A DNA stretch of 64,000 bases from Streptomyces viridochromogenes DSM 40736 (GTDB taxonomy: Bacteria; Actinomycetota; Actinomycetes; Streptomycetales; Streptomycetaceae): assembly GCF_000158955.1 (NCBI RefSeq), contig NZ_GG657757.1, positions 303,291 to 367,290 of the forward strand, read 5' to 3'. Made by a program: the position numbers and the translations under genes. Positions 34,715-43,702 of the stretch are shown here, piece by piece. The notes under the pieces are model-generated. The model was not told the DNA's origin. It saw only the letters and a program-made list of their open reading frames with translations, and searched no databases. The number at the start of each line of letters is the position of its first letter. The first letter of the stretch is position 1.

Positions 34715-35975
34715 CTATCCCTGACCGCGCGGCCCTCCTTCGCAGTCGAGGCTCTCCAGATCGACGGCGTCGGCCATCGCCCGCATCCCCTTGTCGTTGG
34801 GGTGGAGATGGTCGCCGCCGTCGAAGGCCGGACGGATCCGGTCGGCGTCGTGGGGGTTGCGCAGGACTCGGTCGAAGTCGTGTGACCGCGTCGAACGTGC
34901 CGCTGGTGCGGATGAACTCGTTCACCCGCCGCCGTACGGCCTCCCCTGCGGGGTCCCATTCCCCCCAGCCCTTGTAGGGGGCGATCGTGGCGGCGACGAC
35001 GCATTTCCCGGCCGCGTGGGCCCGCTCGGTCAGCGTGCGGTATCCGACGATCATCCCCTCGGCGGTCGCACCGGGCTCGGCCTTGATGTCGTTGACTCCC
35101 TGGAAGAGGAACACCGTGCGCACGCCGGGCAGCGAGAGCACGTCCCGCGAGAGACGGTTCAGGGCGCTCTGCCCCGGTCCGTCGGTCAGGACCCGGTTGC
35201 CGGCGATCCCCGCGTTGGCCACCCCCTTGACGGCCGACGTGGAGGACGCGCGCAGCCTGCGGGCGAGTTGGTCGGGCCAGCGGCGGTCGAGGTCGGTCGT
35301 GGAGTGCCAGCCGTCGGTGATGGAGTCGCCCAGTGCGACCACGGCGCCCGCGGCGGGCCGGGGCCGCACGGTGACGGCGTCGAGGTAGAACCAGGAGCCG
35401 ATCCGCTGCGTCCAGTTCGCCGCGCTCTCCTGGGCGGTGTGGTCGCCGTCGGTGGTGTAGGACGTCTGCATCGCCATCCAGTGTCCGGTGAGCACTCCTC
35501 CCGCCCGCGGCACGAACAGGCTGACGACGAGGGCGCTCGCGGCGGGGACGCGGACGGGCAGCGGGTCGCTGTAGACGATGCCGCCGGCGGGGACGGTGAC
35601 GGAGCGGGCGCCGCCGAAGGTCAGCCGCCGGTTGCTGCCGGGCACGAGCGCGGCTCCCTCGCGTTGGAGACCCGCGTGCACGTTCCGGAACGTCACCGGC
35701 TGGTCGCCGAACGCGTTGGACAGCCGCACCCGCAGACCGGTGCCGCCGACGCTGGTGCGGACGACCAGCCGGTAGCCGCGGCCGTCGACCGCCGCGCCGA
35801 TGCGGTCGGCGGAGGAGGACCAGGTGACCACGCCGTCCCCGGACGGCGCCGAGGCTCCGGGAGAAGGGGGCGGCTCCTCTCCCCCGGGGATCTCGCCGGA
35901 CGCGCAGCCCATCACGAGGCAGGTGGAGAGGGCGGTCAGGGCGGTGCGGCGGCGGGGGCGTGCGGTGCGGGGCAA
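34715..35975 (-). pseudogene. SGNH/GDSL hydrolase lipoprotein, frameshifted near its 3' end
   Basis: The frame opens at TTG 35975 (AAGGAG nine bases upstream) with a short lipoprotein-like signal (LVMGC), a carbohydrate-binding-like N-terminal region, then VVALGDSITDGW (catalytic Ser), GVANAGIAGNRVL and FQGVNDI. After GTFDAV the reading frame runs into nonsense. Shifting by one restores DFDRVLRNPHD...GGDHLHPNDKGMRAMADAV, which contains the catalytic Asp-x-x-His (DHLH) block, and stops at 34715. The extra base lies in 34880-34883 (gtgt). It is a single indel in an otherwise intact ~420-residue secreted esterase: a recent pseudogene, or a sequencing error. Confidence 0.75.
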
Positions 35976-36142
35976 CGTGGGCGCTCCTTCGGCCGGTGTG
36001 CAGGGGCGGGAGTGGTCAGCAGGCGGGATCCCGCAGGGTCGCGGAGCCGCCGGGAGCGCGTCGGATCCGCCGTGCCCTCCCGGCGTACCACACGGTAGCG
36101 GTGTGGCCTCCGAGGCCGTGCAGGGTGGCCCCGGCGAGCGGC

Positions 36143-36208
36143 GGTGCCGCCAGTGCGGGTTCGAGCCGGCCCGGCGGTGCCGCCGGCGCGGGTTCCAGCC
36201 GGCGCGAT
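36143..36208. repeat. Two tandem copies of a 33-bp unit
   Basis: GGTGCCGCC-led units start at 36143 and 36176 and match at about 27 of 33 positions. They lie in the 270-base gap between the divergent SGNH hydrolase and AIM24 genes, about 40 bases before the AIM24 start. No function is evident. Confidence 0.6.
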
Positions 36209-36245
36209 CTTGGCGGAGGGGAAGGCTCCGGGCGAGGATGCCCGC

Positions 36246-36923
36246 ATGAAGGGTGACCTCTTTTCCAGCGAGCACATGGTGCGGCCGGCCGTCGCACCGG
36301 GCATGACGGTCGAGAACGCCAAGTGCGTCCGGTACACGGTCCACGGCGAGATGATGGCCCGGCAGGGCGCGATGATCGCCTACCGCGGCAAGCTCCAGTT
36401 CGAGCGCAAGGGCCAGGGCGTGGGCGGCATGCTCAAGCGCGCGGTCACCGGGGAGGGTCTGCCGCTGATGGCGGTGCGGGGGCAGGGCGAGGCCTGGTTC
36501 GCCCACGAGGCGCAGAACTGCTTCGTCGTCGACGTCGAACCCGGCGACGAGTTCACGGTCAACGGCCGCAACGTCCTGTGTTTCGACGCCACGTTGTCGT
36601 ACCGCATCGCGACCGTGAAGGGCGCCGGCATGACCGGCGGCGGCCTGTTCAACAGCGTCTTCTCCGGGCACGGCAAGCTGGGCCTCGTCTGCGAGGGCAA
36701 TCCGCTCGTGATCCCCGTCTCCCCGCAGTACCCGGTGTACGTGGACACCGACGCGATCGTCGGCTGGACCACGGGCCTCCAGACCTCCCTGCACCGCTCC
36801 CAGTCCATCGGGTCGATGCTGCGCGGCGGCTCCGGCGAGGCCGTGCAACTCATGCTCCAGGGCGAGGGATACGTCGTCGTACGGCCGAGCGAGGCGACAC
36901 CGCAGAAGGCCGGTCAGCACTGA
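36246..36923 (+). CDS. AIM24-family protein
   Basis: 225 residues with the beta-rich AIM24 (TIGR00266/DUF124-like) fold: GMTVENAKCVRYTVHGEMMARQGAM near the N-terminus, LMAVRGQGEAWFAHEAQNCFVVDV in the middle, and a glycine-rich FNSVFSGHGKLGLVCEG segment. Bacterial members are of unknown role, sometimes beside metabolite or stress genes. ATG at 36246 with GGAGGGGAAG about 20 bases and GGGCGAGG about 10 bases upstream. The frame upstream of the ATG is the repeat-bearing gap and is not coding. Confidence 0.85.
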   Translation: MKGDLFSSEHMVRPAVAPGMTVENAKCVRYTVHGEMMARQGAMIAYRGKLQFERKGQGVGGMLKRAVTGEGLPLMAVRGQGEAWFAHEAQNCFVVDVEPGDEFTVNGRNVLCFDATLSYRIATVKGAGMTGGGLFNSVFSGHGKLGLVCEGNPLVIPVSPQYPVYVDTDAIVGWTTGLQTSLHRSQSIGSMLRGGSGEAVQLMLQGEGYVVVRPSEATPQKAGQH

Positions 36924-37044
36924 CCCCGCGAGGTGATCTGCGCCTCACAGGCAACCCCGTTCGACCCGTCGTCGTCTTGATCGACAACAGGTGATGCCCT
37001 GGCCCTTGTGGCCGGGGCAGGTTTCCAGCCTGCTATGCACGATA

Positions 37045-37077
37045 TGTATACGCTCTGTGTATACATGGTGCGTATAC
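37045..37077. promoter_or_regulatory. Three GTATAC boxes at 13-bp spacing
   Basis: GTATAC occurs at 37046, 37059 and 37072, exactly 13 bases apart, in an AT-rich island 29-60 bases upstream of the TPR gene start at 37106. The middle copy sits in the 8-bp palindrome TGTATACA. The regular phasing looks like cooperative operator sites. Confidence 0.6.
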
Positions 37078-37105
37078 CGAGATGTTCACCGACGGGAAGG
37101 CATCG

Positions 37106-38173
37106 ATGTACGGCAAGGCATTCGCCCCGGAATACCAGGGCGCCCTCACCACCCTGTCCGTCAACTCCTCCTTGACCGACGTCCTGGCCGCCGGCACCGA
37201 GCAGTTGAAGGCGGCCGAGCGCGCCGGAAGGCCCGGCGAGGTGGCGCGTTCCGGACTCGCGGTGGCCGAGGCGCACCGCCGGCTGGGCCGGGTCGAGGAC
37301 GCGGACCGCGCCTGGAAGGCGAGTTACCGTGCCGCCCGCCAGGCCGAGGACGTCGGGGCGATGGCCTGGGCGCTGTGGAGCGGCGGCACGCTCGCCCGGC
37401 AGCGCGGCGCGTTCCGCCTGGCCCGGCGGCTCCTCCAGCTCGCGGCCGACCTGGGCGAACGCGGCGGGGACATCGTCGTACGCGGTTACTCGCTGGCCGG
37501 CCTGGCCGAGACGGGCCGCATCCAGGGCGACTACGAGGCCGTCGGCCGGCTGCACGAGCAGTTGCTCGCCGAGGCCCGGCGGCGCGGGGAGGCGCGGCAC
37601 ACGGTCTGGGCGCTGGAGGGCATCGCCCAGATGCACCGCAACACCGGGGGCTACGACACCGCGTACGCCCTCTTCGAGGAGGCCGCCGAGATCGCCGCAC
37701 GGGCCGACGACCGGCGCGGCCACGCCTGGGCACTGCGCGGTCTGGCCGATGTCGTGTCGGTGCGTGACGGGGACACCGAGCGGGCGCTGGAGCTGCTGAG
37801 CGAGGCGGAGACGACGTGCCGTGCGATGCGGCTCTCCAGCGCGCTGGCCTACAACCACAAGATGCGCGGCAACGTCCTGTACCGGGCAGGGCGTTACGCC
37901 GAGGCGCGCGCCCTGTACGAGCAGGCGCTCGATGAGTTCCGCACCATGAGCGAACCACGCGGGGAGGCCCTGTCGCGGCTCGGTCTCGCCAAGTCCCGGG
38001 CCCGGCTGGGCCACGATCACGCCGAGACGGCGGCCGAACTGGCCGATCTCGCCGGCACGCTGGAGCGGATCGGCCTTCAGCACGCCCGCAAGATGGTGGC
38101 TCGCGCGTACGAGGAGCTCGGCATACCGGATGCCGGGTACGCGGAGGCGAGGACGGCGGAGGTGGCCCGGTGA
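37106..38173 (+). CDS. TPR-repeat protein
   Basis: About 355 residues made of successive tetratricopeptide-like helix pairs (from about residue 20 to 330), for example RRLGRVEDADRAWKASYRAARQAED and YRAGRYAEARALYEQALDEFRTM. Such scaffolds bind protein partners. The ATG at 37106 has GGGAAGG upstream; an ATG at 37082 is an alternative. The stop overlaps the GTG of the polyprenyl synthase (GTGA), so the two are translationally coupled and probably act together. Confidence 0.8.
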   Translation: MYGKAFAPEYQGALTTLSVNSSLTDVLAAGTEQLKAAERAGRPGEVARSGLAVAEAHRRLGRVEDADRAWKASYRAARQAEDVGAMAWALWSGGTLARQRGAFRLARRLLQLAADLGERGGDIVVRGYSLAGLAETGRIQGDYEAVGRLHEQLLAEARRRGEARHTVWALEGIAQMHRNTGGYDTAYALFEEAAEIAARADDRRGHAWALRGLADVVSVRDGDTERALELLSEAETTCRAMRLSSALAYNHKMRGNVLYRAGRYAEARALYEQALDEFRTMSEPRGEALSRLGLAKSRARLGHDHAETAAELADLAGTLERIGLQHARKMVARAYEELGIPDAGYAEARTAEVAR

Positions 38174-39243
38174 CGGTGTCCTCCATGACGGTGGAGACGG
38201 CGCGGCAGGCCACGTCACCGCACGGTGAGCGGCAGGGCCACCCCGCCGACGCGCACCGGGTCCTCGACCGCTGCCGCGCGCTCGTACGCCCCGCCCTCAG
38301 CGAAGCCGTGGGGCGGCTGCACCCCTGGATCGGCGAGATGGCCGCCTACTCCTTCGGCTGGTGCGAGGTGGGCGGCGCCCCGGTGGCCGCCCCCGGCGGC
38401 AAAGGCGTTCGGCAGGCCCTCGCGGTGCTCGGTGCCGAGGTGGCCGGCGCACCCGCGCGAGCGGGCGTGGCGGCGGCCGTCGCGGTGGAGCTGGTGCACA
38501 CCTTCTCCCTGCTGCACGACGACATCATGGACGGCGACGCGGACCGGCGCCGCCGCCCGGCCGTGTGGAAGGCCTACGGGACGGGCCCTGCGGTCCTCGC
38601 CGGAGACGCCCTGTTCGCGCTGGCTGTCGAGACACTCGCCGCGCAGCCCGGCGGCGCCGAGGCCGTGCGGACGCTCTCCGCGGCGCTGGGCGACCTGGTG
38701 CGCGGCCAGGCCGACGACCTGCTGTTCACCGAGCGTCCCTGGACGGGGCCGGAACGAGTACGGCCCGACGAGTACCGGGCGGTGGCCGAGCACAAGACCG
38801 GCGCCCTGCTCGGCTGCGCGGCCGCGCTGGGCGCCGCGCTCGGCGGGGCCGCCCCCGAGACGGTCGCGGCCCTCGACCGGGTGGGCCGGCACCTCGGGAT
38901 CGCCTTCCAGATCGTCGACGACGTGCTGGGCATCTGGGGAGACCCACGGGTCACCGGCAAACCGGTCCACGGCGACCTGCGGGAGCGGAAGAAGACGTTT
39001 CCGGTCCTGGTCGCGCTCGACTCCCCCGTGGGCGGCCGGCTCGTCGCGCTGCTGGAGGCGGGGGACGCGCCCGGTGCGGCGGCGGAGTTGATCGAGCAGG
39101 CGGGCGGCCGTGCGGCGGCCATGGCGGAAGCCAGGCGCCATATCGCCGTCGTCGACACGGCGCTCGCCGGGGTTCCGCTGGGGGCCGGGGCCGCCGCCGA
39201 ACTGCGCGCGCTGCTCGGCTTCCTGGTCCGGCGAGACATCTGA
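38170..39243 (+). CDS. Polyprenyl synthase, candidate family-2 encapsulin cargo
   Basis: 357 residues of the trans-isoprenyl diphosphate synthase fold. The first Asp-rich motif is LLHDDIMDGD (DDxxxD-like with the DDIMD core), and the second is QIVDDVLGIWGD. The N-terminal ~25 residues are a polar extension, followed by ALVRPALSEAVGRLH and the AAYSFGWCEVGG segment. I associate this with the polyprenyl transferases that NCBI names as family 2 encapsulin cargo, but that assignment is from memory. A family-2B encapsulin shell gene lies at 57912 in this window. Product chain length cannot be read off the sequence. It is coupled to the TPR gene. Confidence 0.75.
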   Translation: MTVSSMTVETARQATSPHGERQGHPADAHRVLDRCRALVRPALSEAVGRLHPWIGEMAAYSFGWCEVGGAPVAAPGGKGVRQALAVLGAEVAGAPARAGVAAAVAVELVHTFSLLHDDIMDGDADRRRRPAVWKAYGTGPAVLAGDALFALAVETLAAQPGGAEAVRTLSAALGDLVRGQADDLLFTERPWTGPERVRPDEYRAVAEHKTGALLGCAAALGAALGGAAPETVAALDRVGRHLGIAFQIVDDVLGIWGDPRVTGKPVHGDLRERKKTFPVLVALDSPVGGRLVALLEAGDAPGAAAELIEQAGGRAAAMAEARRHIAVVDTALAGVPLGAGAAAELRALLGFLVRRDI

Positions 39244-39345
39244 GCCGACCGCCCCCCCGGGGGGAATCAGCCGCCGAATTCGTCGGAGGGGTTCGAGTTC
39301 AGCCGTCGGACACCTTCGTATTTACCGCCGGTTACCACCAGGCCA

Positions 39346-39370
39346 GCCCGGGATTTGCGAATCCCCGGGC
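39346..39370 (+). terminator. Hairpin downstream of the polyprenyl synthase
   Basis: GCCCGGGATT (39346-39355) pairs with AATCCCCGGGC (39360-39370), with one bulged C and a TGCG loop. It lies about 100 bases after the polyprenyl synthase stop; there is no T run. The rest of the 340-base gap to the pseudokinase contains a CTTGTC...GACAAG inverted repeat around an AT-rich patch near 39465-39492, possibly promoter DNA, and no gene. Confidence 0.45.
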
Positions 39371-39586
39371 TTCGGCGGGCGAATTCGCACCGCCCTCGGC
39401 GACCCGAGACGGCCGAAGTGAGCGGCCGCCGAGCCCGCGAAAGACCGTTTTCTCTCGCACACTTGTCCCCGACTCTTGAATAAAAGACAAGAATGACCGC
39501 GGAGTTGCGATCCGTTTGAACGCGGTACGCCTCGTCCCCCGTACTTCTGGAAAAGGTGAGAGCCAGGTTTCCAGCGAGGGATGGCC

Positions 39587-41233
39587 ATGGGCAGGGCGCA
39601 CGTCTCCACACACCAGTTGGTCGCCGGCCGGTACCGGCTGCTCGAGATCATCCAGCGGGAGACCAACCGCATCTGCTGGTACGCCGAGGACATCGGCACC
39701 GGCGACATCTCCCGGCCGTGCCTCGTCACGCAGGTCGGGCTCCCGGACGACACGTTCGAGACCGAGCGGCGGGCCGCCGCCCGCCTGCTGCGCACGTCCG
39801 AGAACATGGCGCTGCTGAGCCCCGGCCGGATCGCCGCGGTCGTGGACGCCGTCGAAGAGGCCGGCGCCCTGTGGACCGTCAACGAGTGGATCGACGGCAC
39901 TCCCCTCGGCGAACTCCTGTCGGAGCAGGGCACGTTCAACTACGTGCGGGCCGCCCGCGTAGGCCTGGAACTGCTCGACGTGCTGGACGCCGCGCACGCC
40001 GAGGGCATCACCCACGGCGAGCTCAGCCCCGGCCAGGTGTTCGTACGGGAAGACCACTCGATCGTCGTCACCGGCTTCGGCCTGGCCGGTGCGACCCTGG
40101 CGCCCCGGCTCACGGCACCCGCGTACGCCTCGCCGGAGCAGGCCCGTGACGAGCGCATCGGGCCGGCGGCCGACCTGTGGGCGCTCGGGGCGATCCTCTA
40201 CACGATGGTCGAGGGGCGCCCGCCGTTCCGGGACCGCGGGCGTCCGGAAAACACCCTGAAGGCCGTGGACCGGCTGCCGCTGCGCACACCGGTGCGCGCC
40301 GGGCCGCTGACGCAGGTCGTGCAGGGGCTGCTGCGCAAGGACTCACGGGAGCGGCTGACCCGCACGGTGGTCCGTGAGGCCCTGACCCGTGCGCTGAGCG
40401 AGGACCCCCAGGCGGGCCTGGCGTCGGTGCCGGCTCCGCGGCTGCGGGGCGCGTACGCCGCCATCCGGCCGGGGAGTCCGGCGTGGAGCAGACGGACCAT
40501 GGTGGCCGGGACCGCCCTGGCCGTCATCACGGTCGCGGTCGCCGTGCTCGCCGCGACGCAGGGGCTGCCCGGCGGAGACTCCGGCAGCGACGCGGCCGAC
40601 TCGCCGACCCGGCCCCCGGCCTCCGCGGCCACGCCGGGCGAGCCCACCGGCGGCGACGGCACCGGTCCGTCCGGCGCCCCGAGTCCGACCAAGAGCCCCT
40701 CCTCGCCGACGCCCACCCCGTCGACCCCCACACCCACGCCCACACCGTCCGCCCCGGCCACGGCCCTGCCGCCGGGTTTTCACCGCTACTCCGCGCCGGA
40801 GGGCTTCTCCGTCGCACTGCCCGAGGACTGGAAGCGGCTGGACACCGACCGCCAGGGCGATCTGCGGTACCGGGTCGTCTTCGGCGCCGACGGCGACGAC
40901 CGCACGCTGGCCGTCACCTACAGCGAGGGCGTGGGCCCGGACCCCGTGGCCGTGTGGCGGGACGAGGTCGAACCCAACCTGGAGCAGTCCGGCGACTACC
41001 GGCGGATCGGCGAGATCCGCGCGACGACGTACCGGGGGCTCGAGGCCGCCGACATGGAGTGGACGGCGGACGTCGGCGACACCCGGACGCACACCTTCGG
41101 CAGGGGCTTCCTGCTGGGCGGGGGCCGGAGCTTCTCGCTGCGCTGGAGCACCCCGGACGCCGACTGGGAGGACGTCGCGAACCAGGAGGCGCTGCGGACC
41201 GTCCTGAAGACGTTCCGGCCGGACTCAGGCTGA
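39587..41233 (+). CDS. Membrane pseudokinase with extracytoplasmic domain
   Basis: About 548 residues. Residues 10-290 have a Ser/Thr kinase fold, but the key residues are missing. The HRD motif reads HGE (THGELSPGQVFV), the DFG motif reads GFG (VVTGFGLAG) and the glycine loop is poor (IIQRETNRICWY). No VAIK lysine is seen. One transmembrane helix (about 305-325) is followed by a Pro/Thr/Ser repeat linker and an extracytoplasmic domain (YSAPEGFSVALPEDWKRLD to the end). It probably signals by binding rather than phosphorylation. ATG at 39587 is preferred to 39581 because GAGGG lies six bases upstream. Confidence 0.75.
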   Translation: MGRAHVSTHQLVAGRYRLLEIIQRETNRICWYAEDIGTGDISRPCLVTQVGLPDDTFETERRAAARLLRTSENMALLSPGRIAAVVDAVEEAGALWTVNEWIDGTPLGELLSEQGTFNYVRAARVGLELLDVLDAAHAEGITHGELSPGQVFVREDHSIVVTGFGLAGATLAPRLTAPAYASPEQARDERIGPAADLWALGAILYTMVEGRPPFRDRGRPENTLKAVDRLPLRTPVRAGPLTQVVQGLLRKDSRERLTRTVVREALTRALSEDPQAGLASVPAPRLRGAYAAIRPGSPAWSRRTMVAGTALAVITVAVAVLAATQGLPGGDSGSDAADSPTRPPASAATPGEPTGGDGTGPSGAPSPTKSPSSPTPTPSTPTPTPTPSAPATALPPGFHRYSAPEGFSVALPEDWKRLDTDRQGDLRYRVVFGADGDDRTLAVTYSEGVGPDPVAVWRDEVEPNLEQSGDYRRIGEIRATTYRGLEAADMEWTADVGDTRTHTFGRGFLLGGGRSFSLRWSTPDADWEDVANQEALRTVLKTFRPDSG

Positions 41234-42658
41234 GCCGCGCGGTGCGCGCAGGGAGGTGAGCGGGCCTGGGTGGAGGGGCTGGGTGCGCCAGCGCGCCGTG
41301 AGCGTACGGTCCGCGAGGGAACAGGTCAGCGCCAGGCGGTGCGGGGTCTCCAGGAACGTCACGTCCACGGCCAGCGTGCCGGCATCGGTCCAGCCGCCGC
41401 TCACCGCGGTCGGGAGCGGCTCCTCCGCCACCGTCCAGCCGTCCGCCCCGATCCTCAGATCGAGCCGGTCCTCGCCCTCCATGAGCCTGAGCGTCCAGCC
41501 GTCGGCGCCCTGTACGAGCCCGGCCACCCGGGCAGGACCGTCCCCCTGGGGAGACGCGAACTCGGCGGCCGACCATTCCTCGGCCCGGTCCGGGGGTGCG
41601 GGCCTGCCCGGGGCGGGCGGCAGCGCGAGGCCGGCGAGGCGCTCCCGCAAGGCCCTGTCGGCGGCCTGCCGGCCGGGCAGAGGTTCGGGGCCGAAGGCGG
41701 GCAGCAGGTGCTCCCACACGAGGTTCAGGAAGTCCTGCATCCGTTCCGTCGCCGCGGTCGTCGCGATGACCACGTCGTGCTCGGGCAGCACCAGGCAGAA
41801 CTGGCCGTACGCGCCGTCGCCCCGGAAGCCGTGCCGGGACATCCAGAACTGGAATCCGTAGCCCCGGTCCCAGTCCTGCCGGTCCGTGTCTCCCATCGCC
41901 CCGGAGGTCGGAATGTGCGGGCGCGCGGCCCGGGACACCCAGCCTTCGGGCAGCAGCCGCTCGCCCTCCCGGACGCCGTCGCGCAGATACAGCTGGCCGA
42001 ACCGCGCGACGGCGTCGGTGGTGGCGTGCAGTCCGCTGAAGCCGATCTCGCGGCCGGTGCGGTCGCGCCGCCAGGACACCTCGCCGATGCCCAGCGGATC
42101 CAGCAGCCGGGGTCGCAGATACGCGGTGAGCGGCTGCCCGGTGACCCGCTGGACGATCGCGGCCAGCGTGTAGGTGGTGGGCTGGTTGTAGGCGAAGACG
42201 GTGCCGGGGTCGCGGTCCGGCGGCTGCAGCAGGAACCCGCGGACCGGCTCCAGGGGGTCCGTCCGGTAGGCCTCGTCGACGGTCTCCTTCTCGTGGCCGC
42301 TCGACATGGACGCCACGTGCCGTACGAGCATGGCCCGGCTGCGCGGGTCGGTGATGTCGGCCTCGAACTCGGGGAAGTAGGAGATCACCGGCGCGTCGAA
42401 GTCGAGCAGTCCCTCGGCCTCGGCCAGGGCGGCGGCGGTCCCGGTGAAGCTCTTGCTGAGCGAGTACAGCAGGTGGGGGCGGTCGGGGGTGTACGGCGCC
42501 CACCAGCCGGAGGCGACCAGGTGTCCGTGCCGCATGATCATCAGGCTGTGCGGCTCGATCTCCGGGGCCGCTTCGAGGGCGTCCAGGAAGGCGTGGACGC
42601 CGGAGGCGTCGACACCCTGGGCGGCGGGGCTGCCGGTGGGCAGGGCGGAGGCACTCAT
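41225..42658 (-). CDS. Beta-lactamase-family serine hydrolase
   Basis: 477 residues. The SxxK motif of class C beta-lactamase/DD-peptidase-like enzymes is visible as LLYSLSKSFTGTAAALAE, with a tyrosine in FAYNQPTTYTLAAIV serving as the YxN-type motif. The C-terminal ~120 residues form a separate beta-rich domain. No signal peptide is visible, so it is likely cytosolic. These enzymes hydrolyse esters, amides or D-amino peptides. It converges with the pseudokinase gene and overlaps it by nine bases. Confidence 0.82.
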   Translation of the reverse strand: MSASALPTGSPAAQGVDASGVHAFLDALEAAPEIEPHSLMIMRHGHLVASGWWAPYTPDRPHLLYSLSKSFTGTAAALAEAEGLLDFDAPVISYFPEFEADITDPRSRAMLVRHVASMSSGHEKETVDEAYRTDPLEPVRGFLLQPPDRDPGTVFAYNQPTTYTLAAIVQRVTGQPLTAYLRPRLLDPLGIGEVSWRRDRTGREIGFSGLHATTDAVARFGQLYLRDGVREGERLLPEGWVSRAARPHIPTSGAMGDTDRQDWDRGYGFQFWMSRHGFRGDGAYGQFCLVLPEHDVVIATTAATERMQDFLNLVWEHLLPAFGPEPLPGRQAADRALRERLAGLALPPAPGRPAPPDRAEEWSAAEFASPQGDGPARVAGLVQGADGWTLRLMEGEDRLDLRIGADGWTVAEEPLPTAVSGGWTDAGTLAVDVTFLETPHRLALTCSLADRTLTARWRTQPLHPGPLTSLRAPRGSA

Positions 42659-42730
42659 GGGGGCATCCTGCCCCGTCGGCGCACCTTGATCGAGCAGTTT
42701 TCCGGCCCGTTGTCAGGGGACTCGACGGTT

Positions 42731-43702
42731 ATGGTGCAAATCGGATACACGATGATGACCGAGCAGGCCGGCCCTCGTGAGCTCGTCGACCATGTCGTGC
42801 GGGCCGAGGAGGCGGGCTTCGACTTCTCGGTGACCTCGGACCACTACTTCCCGTGGCTGCGTTCGCAGGGCCACTCGCCCTACGCGTGGACGGTGCTCGG
42901 CGCGGCCGCCCAGGCCACGTCACGTATCCCGCTGATGACGTACGTGACGTGCCCGACGTTCCGCTACCACCCCGCGGTGGTGGCGCAGAAGGCGGCGACG
43001 CTGCAGTTGCTGTCCGAGGGCAGGTTCCGGCTGGGGCTCGGCTCCGGCGAGAACCTCAACGAGCACGTGGTGGGCGGCGGCTGGCCGGCCGTCGACGTAC
43101 GGCACGAGATGTTCGAGGAGGCAGTGGAGATCATCCGCGCTCTCTTCAAGGGTGGCCACGTCAACCACCACGGCACGCACTTCGACGTGGAGTCGGCCCG
43201 GCTGTGGGACCTGCCGGACGAGGCGCCGCCCATCGGTGTCGCCGTCTCCGGCGAGCAGTCGTGCGAACTCGCGGGCCGGCTCGGCGACCTGGTGATCGCC
43301 ACGGAGCCCAAGCCGGGACTGCTGGAGGCGTTCGACCGGCACGGCGGTGAGGGCAAGCCCCGGGTCGGCCAGCTGCCGGTGTGCTACGACCCCGACCGGG
43401 ACGCGGCGATCGAACGTGCCCACTCCCAGTTCCGCTGGTTCGGCAGCGGCTGGAAGGTCAACTCGGAGCTGCCGCACCCGGATTCCTTCGAGGCGGCGAC
43501 CCAGTTCGTCAGGCCCGACGACGTCGCCGGCGCCATCCCGTGCGGTGACGACCCGGAGGCGTTCGTCGAGGCCGTCCGCCCGTACGCCGAGGCCGGGTTC
43601 ACCGAGGTCGCCCTGGTCCAGATCGGCGGCGAGTCGCAGCCGGCGTATCTGGACTGGTCGGAGAAGACCCTGCTGCCCGCTCTGCGCGACGCGTTCGGCT
43701 GA
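42731..43702 (+). CDS. LLM-class F420-dependent oxidoreductase
   Basis: 323 residues with the TIM-barrel luciferase-like monooxygenase fold: IGYTMMTEQAGPRELVDHVVRAEEAGFDFSVTSDHYFPW at the N-terminus and the GRFRLGLGSGENLNEHVVG segment typical of the F420-dependent glucose-6-phosphate-dehydrogenase-like subfamily. F420 rather than FMN is expected in this subgroup. The substrate is unknown. ATG at 42731; the open frame upstream is shadow. Its last 104 bases overlap an antisense gene. Confidence 0.85.
   Translation: MVQIGYTMMTEQAGPRELVDHVVRAEEAGFDFSVTSDHYFPWLRSQGHSPYAWTVLGAAAQATSRIPLMTYVTCPTFRYHPAVVAQKAATLQLLSEGRFRLGLGSGENLNEHVVGGGWPAVDVRHEMFEEAVEIIRALFKGGHVNHHGTHFDVESARLWDLPDEAPPIGVAVSGEQSCELAGRLGDLVIATEPKPGLLEAFDRHGGEGKPRVGQLPVCYDPDRDAAIERAHSQFRWFGSGWKVNSELPHPDSFEAATQFVRPDDVAGAIPCGDDPEAFVEAVRPYAEAGFTEVALVQIGGESQPAYLDWSEKTLLPALRDAFG

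Noticed and set aside
39470-39500. AT-rich patch before the pseudokinase as a sigma-70 promoter
   Set aside because: AT-rich hexamers are present but no correctly spaced -35/-10 pair could be found; recorded only as a CTTGTC/GACAAG inverted repeat.
41270-42730. Open frame extending the F420-oxidoreductase upstream to 41270
   Set aside because: The upstream part is antisense to the serine hydrolase gene; the LLM domain begins at the ATG at 42731.
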